A stretch of DNA of 35,884 nucleotides, from the NCBI GenBank assembly GCA_034927345.1, contig JAYFQE010000022.1:1-35884 (forward strand), read 5' to 3'. This document shows positions 24,139 to 32,409 of the stretch, piece after piece. Position numbers and translations under genes: made by a program. The notes below the pieces were generated by a model, which had not been told where the DNA came from, ran no database searches, and was given only the letters and a program-made list of their open reading frames with translations. Position 1 is the stretch's first letter, and the number at the start of each line of letters is the position of its first letter. This DNA is from JAYFQE01 sp034927345. Lineage in GTDB: Bacteria; Bacillota; Clostridia; Saccharofermentanales; UBA5734.

Positions 24139-25001
24139 AAAGCCATCTCCGCGTACATCGCGGCGATCTGTTCATCGAGCAAGGGAGCCTTGTCCTGGCT
24201 GTCCGCCGACTGGTACCGGCTGAGCAGATCCGGCAAACGGCCGTCATAAAGCAAATGGCCATGACCGATCACGAGAACCCGATTGCAAAGCGCCTCAACA
24301 TCGGTCATGTCATGAGTCGTTAAAAGAACCGTGGTTCCGTGATTTTGGTTTTCCTGTTGGAGAAAGGCCCGCACCGCCAGCTTGCTGACTGCATCCAGTC
24401 CGATGGTTGGTTCATCGAGGAAGAGCAGTCGGGGACTGTGCAGCAGCGACCCGGCCAGTTCGCAGCGCATTCGCTGGCCTAGGCTGAGCAGGCGGAGCGG
24501 CATACCCAGGAGATCGCCGAGCTGCAAGTGATCGGTAAGCTCGTCCAGACGATTCTGATAGGTTTGTTTATCCAGCCGGTAAATATCCCGCAGCAGCCGA
24601 TAAGAGTCGATGACCGGAACATCCCACCACAGTTGGGTACGCTGACCGAAAACAACGCCGATTTCCGCGACATGAGTCCGCCGCTCGAGCCAGGGAACCC
24701 GGCCATTGACCAAGACGGTGCCTGAATCCGGCACGAGAATCCCGCTGAGAATTTTTACCGTCGTTGATTTCCCCGCGCCGTTAGGTCCGATGCAGCCGAT
24801 CAATTCGCCGGCTTCAATGGAGAATGACAAATCATCCAACGCCTGAATGATCTGCCGGGAAGACCGGAGCCGCTGCCAGAAACCGACCGTTCCGGCCGGA
24901 TTTAGGGCGCTTGCCGCAACGGCGGAAGATCCGGCCGGCCGAATCTTCTTCTTGCGCACGGTAAAATTCTTTTTGACATGACAAACGGTAATATAAGCCA
25001 T
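24135..25001 (-). CDS. ABC transporter ATP-binding protein of the DUF990-type exporter
   Basis: This 288-residue ATPase has Walker A GPNGAGKS (72-79), the stretch VFGQRTQLWWD characteristic of ATPases paired with DUF990 permeases, the signature LSLGQRMRCELAGSLL and Walker B LLFLDEP. An insert rich in Ala and basic residues at about 16-45 sits before the core. ATG 25001 is chosen after a GGTGGTGG site. The three-gene exporter probably moves a small molecule or peptide; no substrate can be named. Confidence 0.9.
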   Translation of the reverse strand: MAYITVCHVKKNFTVRKKKIRPAGSSAVAASALNPAGTVGFWQRLRSSRQIIQALDDLSFSIEAGELIGCIGPNGAGKSTTVKILSGILVPDSGTVLVNGRVPWLERRTHVAEIGVVFGQRTQLWWDVPVIDSYRLLRDIYRLDKQTYQNRLDELTDHLQLGDLLGMPLRLLSLGQRMRCELAGSLLHSPRLLFLDEPTIGLDAVSKLAVRAFLQQENQNHGTTVLLTTHDMTDVEALCNRVLVIGHGHLLYDGRLPDLLSRYQSADSQDKAPLLDEQIAAMYAEMAL

Positions 25002-25095
25002 ATGACCACCACCATGATAAGCAGCCGGAGCTGCGGCCAAGGATACAGATCAGGCGACAGGGCGTGCGGCCGGTATATTCGGCGCAGGGTTTTCT

Positions 25096-25124
25096 ATTTT
25101 AATCCGTCATCAAGTAAATGTCAA
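25096..25124 (-). promoter_or_regulatory. Sigma-A promoter of the ABC-2/pdp operon
   Basis: On the minus strand TTGACA (25124-25119) and TAAAAT (25101-25096) are 17 bp apart, 95 bp before the start of the ATPase gene. Confidence 0.8.
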
Positions 25125-25240
25125 ATCTAACTTCTGGTCTATGCTGTGATAAAATGACTATAAAATGATTTTGATATATCATGATTGTTTTTGCCAATCC
25201 TTTCGTCTTTCCGAAAAAATAATTGTTGGAGGAATTTTAT

Positions 25241-26413
25241 ATGAATTTTGAGCCGATGAAGGCATTTATGGACCGGTTAACCGCGTGGAGAATACCCGGC
25301 AATACGGTAAGCATATGCCTCAATAACAAGGAAGTTTTCAATTATCAATCGGGATACAGCGATTACGAAAAGAAAATCCCCATGGGCAGGGACTGTCTCT
25401 TTAATATCTACTCTTGTTCAAAGATAGTAACGGTTACCGCGGCGCTTCAACTGTATGAGAGAGGCCATTTTCTGCTTGACGACCCGCTTTATAATTATAT
25501 TCCGGAATATCGGGAAATGGATATAAAAGGCGAAGACGGTAAAGAGATAAAAGCCAAAAATCCCATGACGCTCCGCCATCTGTTTACAATGACCTCGGGG
25601 CTTACTTATAATACGCATACGGCTGCATTTGACAAGGCACGCTCGCTTACGGACGGAAAAATGAACACCCTTACGGTTGCAAAATGCATCGCGTCGGACC
25701 CGCTGTCGTTTGAGCCCGGCACAAGGTGGCAGTACAGCCTGAGTCATGATGTGCTGGCTGCGGTTGTGGAAGTTATATCGGGCAAGAAATTTCGCGATTA
25801 TGTCCAGGAACATATCTTTGATCCGCTTGCTATGCACGAATCGTATTATCATAACGAAAATGTCCGGGATAGAATGGCGCCGCAGTATATATATGAGAAT
25901 ACAAATGAAATAGATATGGTAAAATTACAATCGTCTGCAGATAACAAGCAGAGCGGGAGAATCGTTAGGCGAGACAAATCAGATTTTGATCTCGGCAGCG
26001 AATTTGACGGCGGCGGCGCAGGGATAACAACATCGGCGGCTGATTACTCTAAATTTGCTTCGGCGCTGGCCAACTACGGCATGGGAGCAAATAAGGAGAG
26101 GATCCTGGCCGGCAGCACGGTTGAGCTGATGCGGTGCAATCAGCTCAGTGAAAAAGTGAAAAAAGATTTTACGTGGAGTCAGCTTAAGGGCTACGGTTAC
26201 GGTTTGGGCGTGAGAACGCTCATGGATAAAACTGCAAGCGGATCCACGGGAAATTTAAAAGAATTCGGATGGGGCGGCGCGGCAGGCGCAACCGTGCTTA
26301 TTGATGCCGACATTGGGCTATCGTTGTTTTACGCTCACCATATGCTTAATCCTCAGGAGGATTATTATCAGCCTCGGTTAAGAAATGTGCTTTATACCTG
26401 CATAAACGGCTAA
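25241..26413 (+). CDS. Beta-lactamase-fold serine hydrolase (class C-like, esterase/peptidase type)
   Basis: This 390-residue protein has the serine nucleophile motif S-C-S-K in YSCSKIVT, the loop YSLSHDVL in place of the usual Y-x-N, and GWGGAAG near the end where the third motif lies. Relatives hydrolyse esters, D-peptides or lactams; real resistance enzymes have Y-x-N. No signal peptide is seen, so it is cytoplasmic. ATG 25241 follows TTGGAGG. Upstream lies TTTCG...CGAAA (25201-25216), similar to the motifs of the sugar cluster, so it may share its control, though weakly supported. Confidence 0.85.
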   Translation: MNFEPMKAFMDRLTAWRIPGNTVSICLNNKEVFNYQSGYSDYEKKIPMGRDCLFNIYSCSKIVTVTAALQLYERGHFLLDDPLYNYIPEYREMDIKGEDGKEIKAKNPMTLRHLFTMTSGLTYNTHTAAFDKARSLTDGKMNTLTVAKCIASDPLSFEPGTRWQYSLSHDVLAAVVEVISGKKFRDYVQEHIFDPLAMHESYYHNENVRDRMAPQYIYENTNEIDMVKLQSSADNKQSGRIVRRDKSDFDLGSEFDGGGAGITTSAADYSKFASALANYGMGANKERILAGSTVELMRCNQLSEKVKKDFTWSQLKGYGYGLGVRTLMDKTASGSTGNLKEFGWGGAAGATVLIDADIGLSLFYAHHMLNPQEDYYQPRLRNVLYTCING

Positions 26414-26450
26414 GACTGTTGACGGCGGCGCCTGCTTCCGAAAAACACGA

Positions 26451-27377
26451 TTAAACAGGCGATTCCGGCGCGGTCAACTTGCGGAAGAGATCGGTAAAGA
26501 TCGCATCGCGCTGAACAAAGGTCGCGCTGCGGATCGGATGCCGGTCCGAATCGAACCCCCAGGTGATCTGATCGGTCAGGATGGGGCTGGGGACAATTTG
26601 GGTCGGAACCCAATCCGGATTGATCAGCCAGCCGATCGTAACCGCATCCCAGATGACCCGCGACCAGGCGGCGGATGTATTGCTGCAGCTTCTGACAATA
26701 TCGGTCAGATAAGTGCCGATATCGCTTCTATGTGCCAGAAAGGCATCCAGTTCGGCAACGGTTGTCGCAAGATGCGTGGTTACGCCCATGCAGGGGAACT
26801 GGATCAAGGGGACGCCGCAATCCAGGATGATCCGCGAAGCCGGCGGATCCTGTTCCAGATTGAACTCACGGGTGTCCGGCCAATTTAAAGCATGGCCGCC
26901 CAGCCAGACGACAACAATTTTGCCGATGATGGCGGGTTCAAGCAGAATTGCCGAAGCCACGTTGGTGATGGCGCCGATCGAAACGACATAAAGGGGATCG
27001 GGACCGCCGTTCATGGCGCGCTGAACCAGATCGCGGGCAGCCGGGCTGGGCTGGGGCGTTTGCGCATCGCGAAGATAACCGGTCGAGCCCTTGAAAACTT
27101 TCCCTGCGGTATCCATTTTCAGCAACGAGAAAATCTTCAGGATCTCCTGATAGCTTTTTTCCATGCCGTCTGCCGGACCGCTGGAATTGGCATTGAAAAA
27201 CGGCGCGGCATAAACGGCTTCAACCTTTAGTTTCTCAGGCGATTTTAAAGCATAGGAAAGCGCAAATTGATCATCCACTTCATTATAAGTATCGGTATCC
27301 AGAACCATACGGACAAGACCTTTCGGCGGGTCCAGCTTTTTTAGCAATTCATCAGATATACTCTTTGAATACAACAT
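26451..27377 (-). CDS. Nucleoside hydrolase (inosine-uridine type)
   Basis: This 308-residue enzyme splits nucleosides to base and ribose with water. The calcium-binding cluster LDTDTYNEVDDQFAL at 26-40 places Asp27, Asp29, Asp35 and Asp36 at the N-terminus as in the family. Length is normal and there is no signal peptide. ATG 27377 has GGGAGG upstream. It is transcribed away from the AraC gene on the other side. With the nucleoside phosphorylase at 21144, this is the second nucleoside-splitting enzyme in the window. Confidence 0.9.
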   Translation of the reverse strand: MLYSKSISDELLKKLDPPKGLVRMVLDTDTYNEVDDQFALSYALKSPEKLKVEAVYAAPFFNANSSGPADGMEKSYQEILKIFSLLKMDTAGKVFKGSTGYLRDAQTPQPSPAARDLVQRAMNGGPDPLYVVSIGAITNVASAILLEPAIIGKIVVVWLGGHALNWPDTREFNLEQDPPASRIILDCGVPLIQFPCMGVTTHLATTVAELDAFLAHRSDIGTYLTDIVRSCSNTSAAWSRVIWDAVTIGWLINPDWVPTQIVPSPILTDQITWGFDSDRHPIRSATFVQRDAIFTDLFRKLTAPESPV

Positions 27378-27523
27378 CTTATACCTCCCGGATTTACCGT
27401 TCAATCATTCTATCATGAGAACAAACTGCGAACTTTAATTTATGCTAGCATATCAACCGATAATGTGCTATGTTCATTTGGCTGGCTATTTCTATGATTT
27501 GGCTGATATGTGAAAGGCGCGAT

Positions 27524-28279
27524 ATGAACTGCCGGTTTGATTTTATCTATAAAGCATTGCGTGAGGCCGGCACATCGGTGGGGTTTCACAAACACGACGG
27601 CTATGAATTGGTCTACTATTTGAATGGATCCGGCATGACAACGATCGGCGACCAGACCTATTCATTCGGGCCTAATCAATTTACGATCATTAAACCACAC
27701 TGTGTTCACGATGAACATAGCGATAAAGATACGCAGGTCATCTTTACTTGTTTTCATACCGGCGATGATAATCCGCCGTTAAAAAACGGGTTATATCACG
27801 ATAGCAGCTCTTTCCCGATCCTGCATTATTTACAGCAAATGCGTGCGGAATTAATGAGCCGGCAGAAAAAATACGAAACCAAGCTGGACTTAATACTAAG
27901 CCTGCTGCTGATCGACTTTGACCGGTTGGACTCAACGAATCCCAAAAGCAGAGGAGACTTATCCTATGCCATCAGTTTCTTGCAGGAAAACTACCATCAA
28001 CCGGTGGATATGGCTATGCTGGCCGACTTGTCCGGTTATAGCTATCATCGGTTCAGACATCTTTTTAAACAAAAGACCGGATTCGCTCCCAATGATTATC
28101 TGATAAAACAACGTTTGAAGCAGGCACGTGCACTTCTGGCAGACACCCGTCTGTCAATCGCCGCGATTGCCCAGGAGTGCTTCTTTTATAATGAATCACA
28201 ATTGTCCATGATGTTTAAGCGGCAGTATGGTCTGGCGCCTTCACTCTATCGTAAACAAAACAATACCGACACCTTTTAG
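27524..28279 (+). CDS. AraC-family transcription regulator
   Basis: This 251-residue regulator has an N-terminal cupin-like sugar-binding part (HKHDGYELVYYLNGSG) and a C-terminal double helix-turn-helix (VDMAMLADLSGYSYHRFRHLFKQ and further YNESQLSMMFKRQYG). ATG 27524 has AAAGG upstream. It lies between the nucleoside hydrolase and the sugar kinase genes and is the best candidate in the window for the regulator of the CGAAAAT motifs. Confidence 0.9.
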   Translation: MNCRFDFIYKALREAGTSVGFHKHDGYELVYYLNGSGMTTIGDQTYSFGPNQFTIIKPHCVHDEHSDKDTQVIFTCFHTGDDNPPLKNGLYHDSSSFPILHYLQQMRAELMSRQKKYETKLDLILSLLLIDFDRLDSTNPKSRGDLSYAISFLQENYHQPVDMAMLADLSGYSYHRFRHLFKQKTGFAPNDYLIKQRLKQARALLADTRLSIAAIAQECFFYNESQLSMMFKRQYGLAPSLYRKQNNTDTF

Positions 28280-28294
28280 CGGGCGGATTCTGTA

Positions 28295-28350
28295 TGTTTT
28301 ATCGTTTATTTTCGTAAAACAGAATAAAAAACGAAAATATAACGAAAAAT
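28295..28350 (+). promoter_or_regulatory. CGAAAAT-type operator region before the sugar kinase gene
   Basis: An inverted repeat TGTTTTATCG (28295-28304) and CGTAAAACA (28313-28321) is followed by ACGAAAATATAACGAAAAAT at 28331-28350, two ACGAAAA units 11 bp apart. The first repeat might also serve as a weak terminator of the AraC gene. Similar units recur before the other genes of the cluster. AraC proteins bind direct repeats in helical phase, which these would suit. Confidence 0.5.
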
Positions 28351-28354
28351 AAAA

Positions 28355-28384
28355 TTGACAAAAACACAGGCGAAATGCTATGAT
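28355..28384 (+). promoter_or_regulatory. Sigma-A promoter of the sugar kinase gene
   Basis: TTGACA (28355-28360) and TATGAT (28379-28384) are 18 bp apart, 35 bp before the start codon and right behind the ACGAAAA repeats. Confidence 0.8.
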
Positions 28385-28419
28385 AAAAATAAGTAGAATT
28401 GGCGAAGGAGCTAGATATC

Positions 28420-29901
28420 ATGGGCTTTTTGACAATCGATCTGGGAACGACCAATATAAAAGTTATCGCGTTTTCGGATAATTTTCGACAATTAGCTGTC
28501 GAATCAGCTAAGGTTTTATATAAACATCAAGATAATCGGTTTGAATTTAGTCCGGAAGAGTATTATGATCATTTATCGGCGGCAATATACCGGATAACGC
28601 TGTCGTTCAAAGAACATTTTCATCAAATAATCCTGACCGGGCAAGCGGAATCCCTGGTGGTTGTCGATGCGGACGGCCATTCGCTAAGACCGGGAATATC
28701 CTGGATGGACGCCCGTTCAGATTATGAATGTGAACAAATCAAGCAAGTATTTTCTGAAAAATCTGCGTATCAAATAACAGGCCAACCGGTCAATACGCCA
28801 ACCTGGCCAATAACCAAAATATTATGGCTGAAAAAGCATGAACCAGAAGTATGGACTAAAGCTGCCAAATTTATGTTGCTGAAAGATTACATATTATACC
28901 GTTTAACCGGCAAAACAGTCGGCGAATTATCGATTTATAATTTTACTTACTATTTCGATATTCAAAAGAAAGATTACTGGGACGATATGCTGTCCTGGGC
29001 TGGAATCAACCGGCGCCAACTGCCTGAATTGGTCGAACCCTGCAGCAATATCGGCCGGCTGACGGAAATCGTTTCCCGTCAATTGGGGCTTGGCCGGGAA
29101 ACGACTGTTAATGTTGGCACATTGGATCATTTCGCCGGCATGATCGGAACCGGCAATATTGAGGAAGGCATTATCAGCGAGTCTACAGGAACTGTTGTTT
29201 CATTAGCTACCCTGATCCGCCGGCCGCTCCTGTCGGAAGCCGGCCTGCCTTGCCACTATGGACCCTTCCCCGATACTTACGTTTTATTGCCGGTTTGCGA
29301 AAGCGGCGGCGTCAGCCTGGAATGGTTTAAAGAGAATATGGCTGCCGATCTGACTTATCAGGAGATTGACCGGATGGTCGGTAAGCGGCGCAATCCGGCC
29401 GATTTGATTTTCCTGCCCTATTTAACCGGAACAAATTCGCCGGATTATAACGCCGGGGCGAAAGGGGTTTTTTATGGCATCCGCTTGCAGCATGACCGGA
29501 TTGACATGGCGCTGGCCGTTATGGAAGGCGTCGCCTATCTTCTGCAGCGCAATCTCGATGCTCTGGCAACAATCGGAGTCCAGGCGGCAAAAATTATCAC
29601 TTCGGGCGGTGGATCCAAATCGGATGTCTGGTGCCAGATTAAAGCCGACCTGACCGGATTTTCTTTCGCCGTACCGGACCAATCTGAAGCGGCATCGCTG
29701 GGCTGCGCTTTGATTGGCGCTGTTTCTGAAGGCATTATTCAAGATTTCCAGCAAGGTGTCCGGCAGGCGGTGTCCATGAAAAAAGAATTCCTGCCGGTCA
29801 ACCACACAAATTATACGGATAAACTCCGTCTGTATCAGGCGCTTTATGACAGCCTGCTGCCGGTGTTTGCTTTAGACGTCATGCTCAAACGCCGTTCTTG
29901 A
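28420..29901 (+). CDS. FGGY-family carbohydrate kinase
   Basis: This 493-residue sugar kinase transfers phosphate from ATP to a sugar in the cytoplasm. The N-terminal phosphate loop is FLTIDLGTTNIKV, the candidate catalytic base is Asp236 in GTLDHFAG, and ITSGGGSKSDVWCQIKADLTG with SEAASLGCALIGA marks the C-terminal FGGY domain. The substrate is open: xylulose, fuculose, rhamnulose and gluconate kinases look alike. The nearby isomerase-like gene suggests a ketose. ATG 28420 follows AAGGAG. Its end overlaps the opposing GH3 gene by 17 bp. Confidence 0.88.
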   Translation: MGFLTIDLGTTNIKVIAFSDNFRQLAVESAKVLYKHQDNRFEFSPEEYYDHLSAAIYRITLSFKEHFHQIILTGQAESLVVVDADGHSLRPGISWMDARSDYECEQIKQVFSEKSAYQITGQPVNTPTWPITKILWLKKHEPEVWTKAAKFMLLKDYILYRLTGKTVGELSIYNFTYYFDIQKKDYWDDMLSWAGINRRQLPELVEPCSNIGRLTEIVSRQLGLGRETTVNVGTLDHFAGMIGTGNIEEGIISESTGTVVSLATLIRRPLLSEAGLPCHYGPFPDTYVLLPVCESGGVSLEWFKENMAADLTYQEIDRMVGKRRNPADLIFLPYLTGTNSPDYNAGAKGVFYGIRLQHDRIDMALAVMEGVAYLLQRNLDALATIGVQAAKIITSGGGSKSDVWCQIKADLTGFSFAVPDQSEAASLGCALIGAVSEGIIQDFQQGVRQAVSMKKEFLPVNHTNYTDKLRLYQALYDSLLPVFALDVMLKRRS

Positions 29902-32113
29902 TCCAAAAGCTGCCTGTTAAGCCGCCTAATTCAACGCGAAATTCACCGGGTTCCGTTTCCGGGCGCATCGATTCGTTGATAAAAGAATAATCATGTTGGT
30001 CAAGCGTAAAACTGACGCGGCAGCTCTCACCCGGCTGCAGCAAAATTTTGGAATATCCGCGCAAACGCCTGACAAACGGTGTGATCCGGCTGAAACAATC
30101 GGTCAGATAGAGCTGGACGACCTCTTTGCCCGGACGGGATCCGGTGTTTTTTACCGTTGCGGAAATGGTAACCTGGTCCGGCGCTGCCAGCTCGGCCGGT
30201 GATATGGCCAGGTCCGAGTAAGAAAAGGTAGTATAGCTTAAACCGTAGCCAAAAGGATATAACGCGTCCGGTGATGAAAAGACATAATCGCGGCCTGGTT
30301 CTTCAGGCGAACCGGGCTTTTTATAATAGCCGCGTGCTGAAACTTTATGATTGTAAAAGCAGGGGATATGTCCCGCGCTCTTCGGAAAGCTGATCGGCAG
30401 ACGGGCCGAGGGGCTGACCGAGCCGAAAATGATGTCGCAAAGCGCGGCTCCGCCTTGCTCGCCGGGATACCAGGCTTGCAGGATAGCGGGTATGTGATGA
30501 TCGGCCCAGCAAAGATCATATGGTCGGCCGCTGACCATGATCAGGACAACCGGCGTTCCGGTTGCCGCTACCGCTTCCAACAGCTCCTGCTGCCGTCCGG
30601 GTAAAGACAGACTGCTCAGATCAAAACCCTCACCGCAAGTAACCACATGTCCGCCTTCTTCGTCACCCCAGCCAATTCCGCCATGAAAATTACTGTTGTC
30701 ACCCAAAACAACCAAAGCGACATCAGATTGTTCCGCCGCCCGGACTGCCTCGGCCAGATCACTGTCCTGCCCAAAGGCAATGGTACAGCCAGGAGCAAAA
30801 ATAACTTTTTCAGTTCCCAGCCGCTGCCGCACCCCTTCCAATAATGAAACAGCCCGCCGCGAAGCCACGCGATGCGTATAATCGCCAAGCTGAGCCAGCG
30901 CGGCGTTAGGTCCGATAACGGCTACCCGGCCGACTTGGTCGCTCAGCGGCAGCAGTTGAAATTCGTTCTTTAATAGCACAATTGATTCCTGAGCGACAGT
31001 ACGCGCCAGACTGATAGCTTTTTGATCACGGATGCCGGCCAGGTTATCAATTTGCGCATAAGGATTCTCAAAAAGACCCAACCGGAATTTTACCCGCAAA
31101 ATCCGGCCGACAGCCTGGTCGATCAAGTCGAGCGGCACCGATCCCTGCCGTACCGCATCCATCAATTCCTGGCCAAAACCAAATATATTCGGCGCTTCCA
31201 TATCCAGACCCGCGGTCAAGGCCATTTTTCCGGCTTCGAGCGCATCAGAGGCAACTTTATGAAACTGGTGCAGCATGGTAATAGCGCCAAAATCGGATAC
31301 GGCAAATCCTTCAAAACCCAATTCGTGCCGTAAAATATCTGTCATGAGGAAGGACGAAGCATGGATCGGAGTGCCATCCCATTCACTATAAGCGGGCATA
31401 ACCGACAAGGCGCCGCCTTCTTGGAAGGCAGCCGCAAAAGGAATCAACATTGTATCCCGCAATTCCCGTTCGCCGCAGTGGACAGGCGACAGATTGACGC
31501 CGCCTTCCGGACTGCCGTGCGCCACATAATGCTTTGGCGATGAAGCAACACCTTGTTCCTGCAAAGCCTTGACATAAGCCGTTCCCAATGTGGCAGTCAA
31601 GTAAGGATCCTCGCCATAATTCTCTTCTGTTCTTCCCCAGCGGGGATCGCGGGACAAGTCGAGATTCGGCGCATAAGTCTGGGTGATGCCCAGCGTCCGG
31701 GCTTCACGGCCGATAATCCCGGTCATCTCGGCAATCAACGGCGCATTAAAGGTAGCTCCCAGCCCGATAGCCTGCGGAAAAACAGTGGCTTCCGGACTCA
31801 TGACCCCATGCAGCGACTCACCCATCATAATTAAAGGAATGCCAAGCCTTGTATCATGGAGCAAATAACTTTGAAAAGCATTCAGAATATCGGGCGCGAT
31901 ATAATCGGGGCTGTAAGAAGCGCCAATGCCATATTTCAGCTGATCACATACCCGTTCGGCCGAAAAAGGCCGGCCTTCCAATAAATGATCAATCTGCGGA
32001 ATCATCCGCATCTGCGCGAATTTTTCTTCCAGAGTCATCCGTGATAACAGGTCCTGGATACGATTTTGCTCAGGCTGGGTCGGATCCTTATAGGGGTATA
32101 AATATGCTGCCAT
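29885..32113 (-). CDS. Glycoside hydrolase family 3 (beta-glucosidase-like)
   Basis: This 742-residue enzyme has the three-part GH3 layout: an N-terminal barrel, a second alpha/beta domain and a C-terminal fibronectin-like domain. The nucleophile is Asp274 in AVSDFGAI; SSPKHYVAHG and DLSRDPRWGR are further GH3 marks. No signal peptide is present, so it cleaves imported glycosides in the cytoplasm. ATG 32113 has GGAG upstream. Members cleave beta-glucosides, xylosides or N-acetylglucosaminides; which of these is not settled. It is divergent from the isomerase-like gene. Confidence 0.92.
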   Translation of the reverse strand: MAAYLYPYKDPTQPEQNRIQDLLSRMTLEEKFAQMRMIPQIDHLLEGRPFSAERVCDQLKYGIGASYSPDYIAPDILNAFQSYLLHDTRLGIPLIMMGESLHGVMSPEATVFPQAIGLGATFNAPLIAEMTGIIGREARTLGITQTYAPNLDLSRDPRWGRTEENYGEDPYLTATLGTAYVKALQEQGVASSPKHYVAHGSPEGGVNLSPVHCGERELRDTMLIPFAAAFQEGGALSVMPAYSEWDGTPIHASSFLMTDILRHELGFEGFAVSDFGAITMLHQFHKVASDALEAGKMALTAGLDMEAPNIFGFGQELMDAVRQGSVPLDLIDQAVGRILRVKFRLGLFENPYAQIDNLAGIRDQKAISLARTVAQESIVLLKNEFQLLPLSDQVGRVAVIGPNAALAQLGDYTHRVASRRAVSLLEGVRQRLGTEKVIFAPGCTIAFGQDSDLAEAVRAAEQSDVALVVLGDNSNFHGGIGWGDEEGGHVVTCGEGFDLSSLSLPGRQQELLEAVAATGTPVVLIMVSGRPYDLCWADHHIPAILQAWYPGEQGGAALCDIIFGSVSPSARLPISFPKSAGHIPCFYNHKVSARGYYKKPGSPEEPGRDYVFSSPDALYPFGYGLSYTTFSYSDLAISPAELAAPDQVTISATVKNTGSRPGKEVVQLYLTDCFSRITPFVRRLRGYSKILLQPGESCRVSFTLDQHDYSFINESMRPETEPGEFRVELGGLTGSFWIKNGV

Positions 32114-32184
32114 CTGAATCACGCTCCGATCATTTGTGTTAATGAAAGCACCTTAGTTAAATAAATCAATGTCCATCACAATAG

Positions 32185-32226
32185 AAAATACTCGTTTTCG
32201 AAATTTGTGTCAAGTGCTCGAAATTT
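32185..32226 (-). promoter_or_regulatory. GH3 gene promoter with CGAAA elements
   Basis: On the minus strand TTGACA (32213-32208) and TATTTT (32190-32185) are 17 bp apart. The spacer contains TTTCGAAAA, and TCGAAATTT occurs at 32198-32206 and again at 32218-32226, 20 bp apart (two turns). A regulator bound here would sit directly on the promoter and so would act as a repressor. Confidence 0.65.
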
Positions 32227-32238
32227 ATTACATGATTT

Positions 32239-32267
32239 GCGAAAATAATTTGGGAAAATAGCGAAAA
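32239..32267. promoter_or_regulatory. CGAAAAT operator, copy A
   Basis: GCGAAAATAATTT begins this block, followed by GGGAAAATAG and a third unit CGAAAA, in the gap between the divergent GH3 and isomerase-like genes. It lies upstream of the isomerase promoter. Apart from one base inserted, the first 20 or so bases repeat at 32354-32375. Confidence 0.5.
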
Positions 32268-32285
32268 GGAACAGAAAGCTTGATA

Positions 32286-32314
32286 TTGACAGATAAAATG
32301 GCTTAACTTATACT
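32286..32314 (+). promoter_or_regulatory. Sigma-A promoter of the isomerase-like gene
   Basis: TTGACA (32286-32291) and TATACT (32309-32314) are exactly 17 bp apart, 96 bp before the start codon. CGAAAAT units lie on both sides, at 32239-32267 and 32354-32375. Confidence 0.8.
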
Positions 32315-32353
32315 AGATAACAACGGTAACAGTTCAATACAGTCAGTTTTAAA

Positions 32354-32375
32354 CGAAAATAATTTCGAAAATAGA
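32354..32375. promoter_or_regulatory. CGAAAAT operator, copy B
   Basis: CGAAAATAATTTCGAAAAT lies in the untranslated leader of the isomerase-like gene, downstream of its promoter, the place where a bound repressor would block elongation or loop to copy A. Confidence 0.5.
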
Positions 32376-32409
32376 CTCATATTAGACAAGTGTGAAAGGA
32401 AGTTGTATC

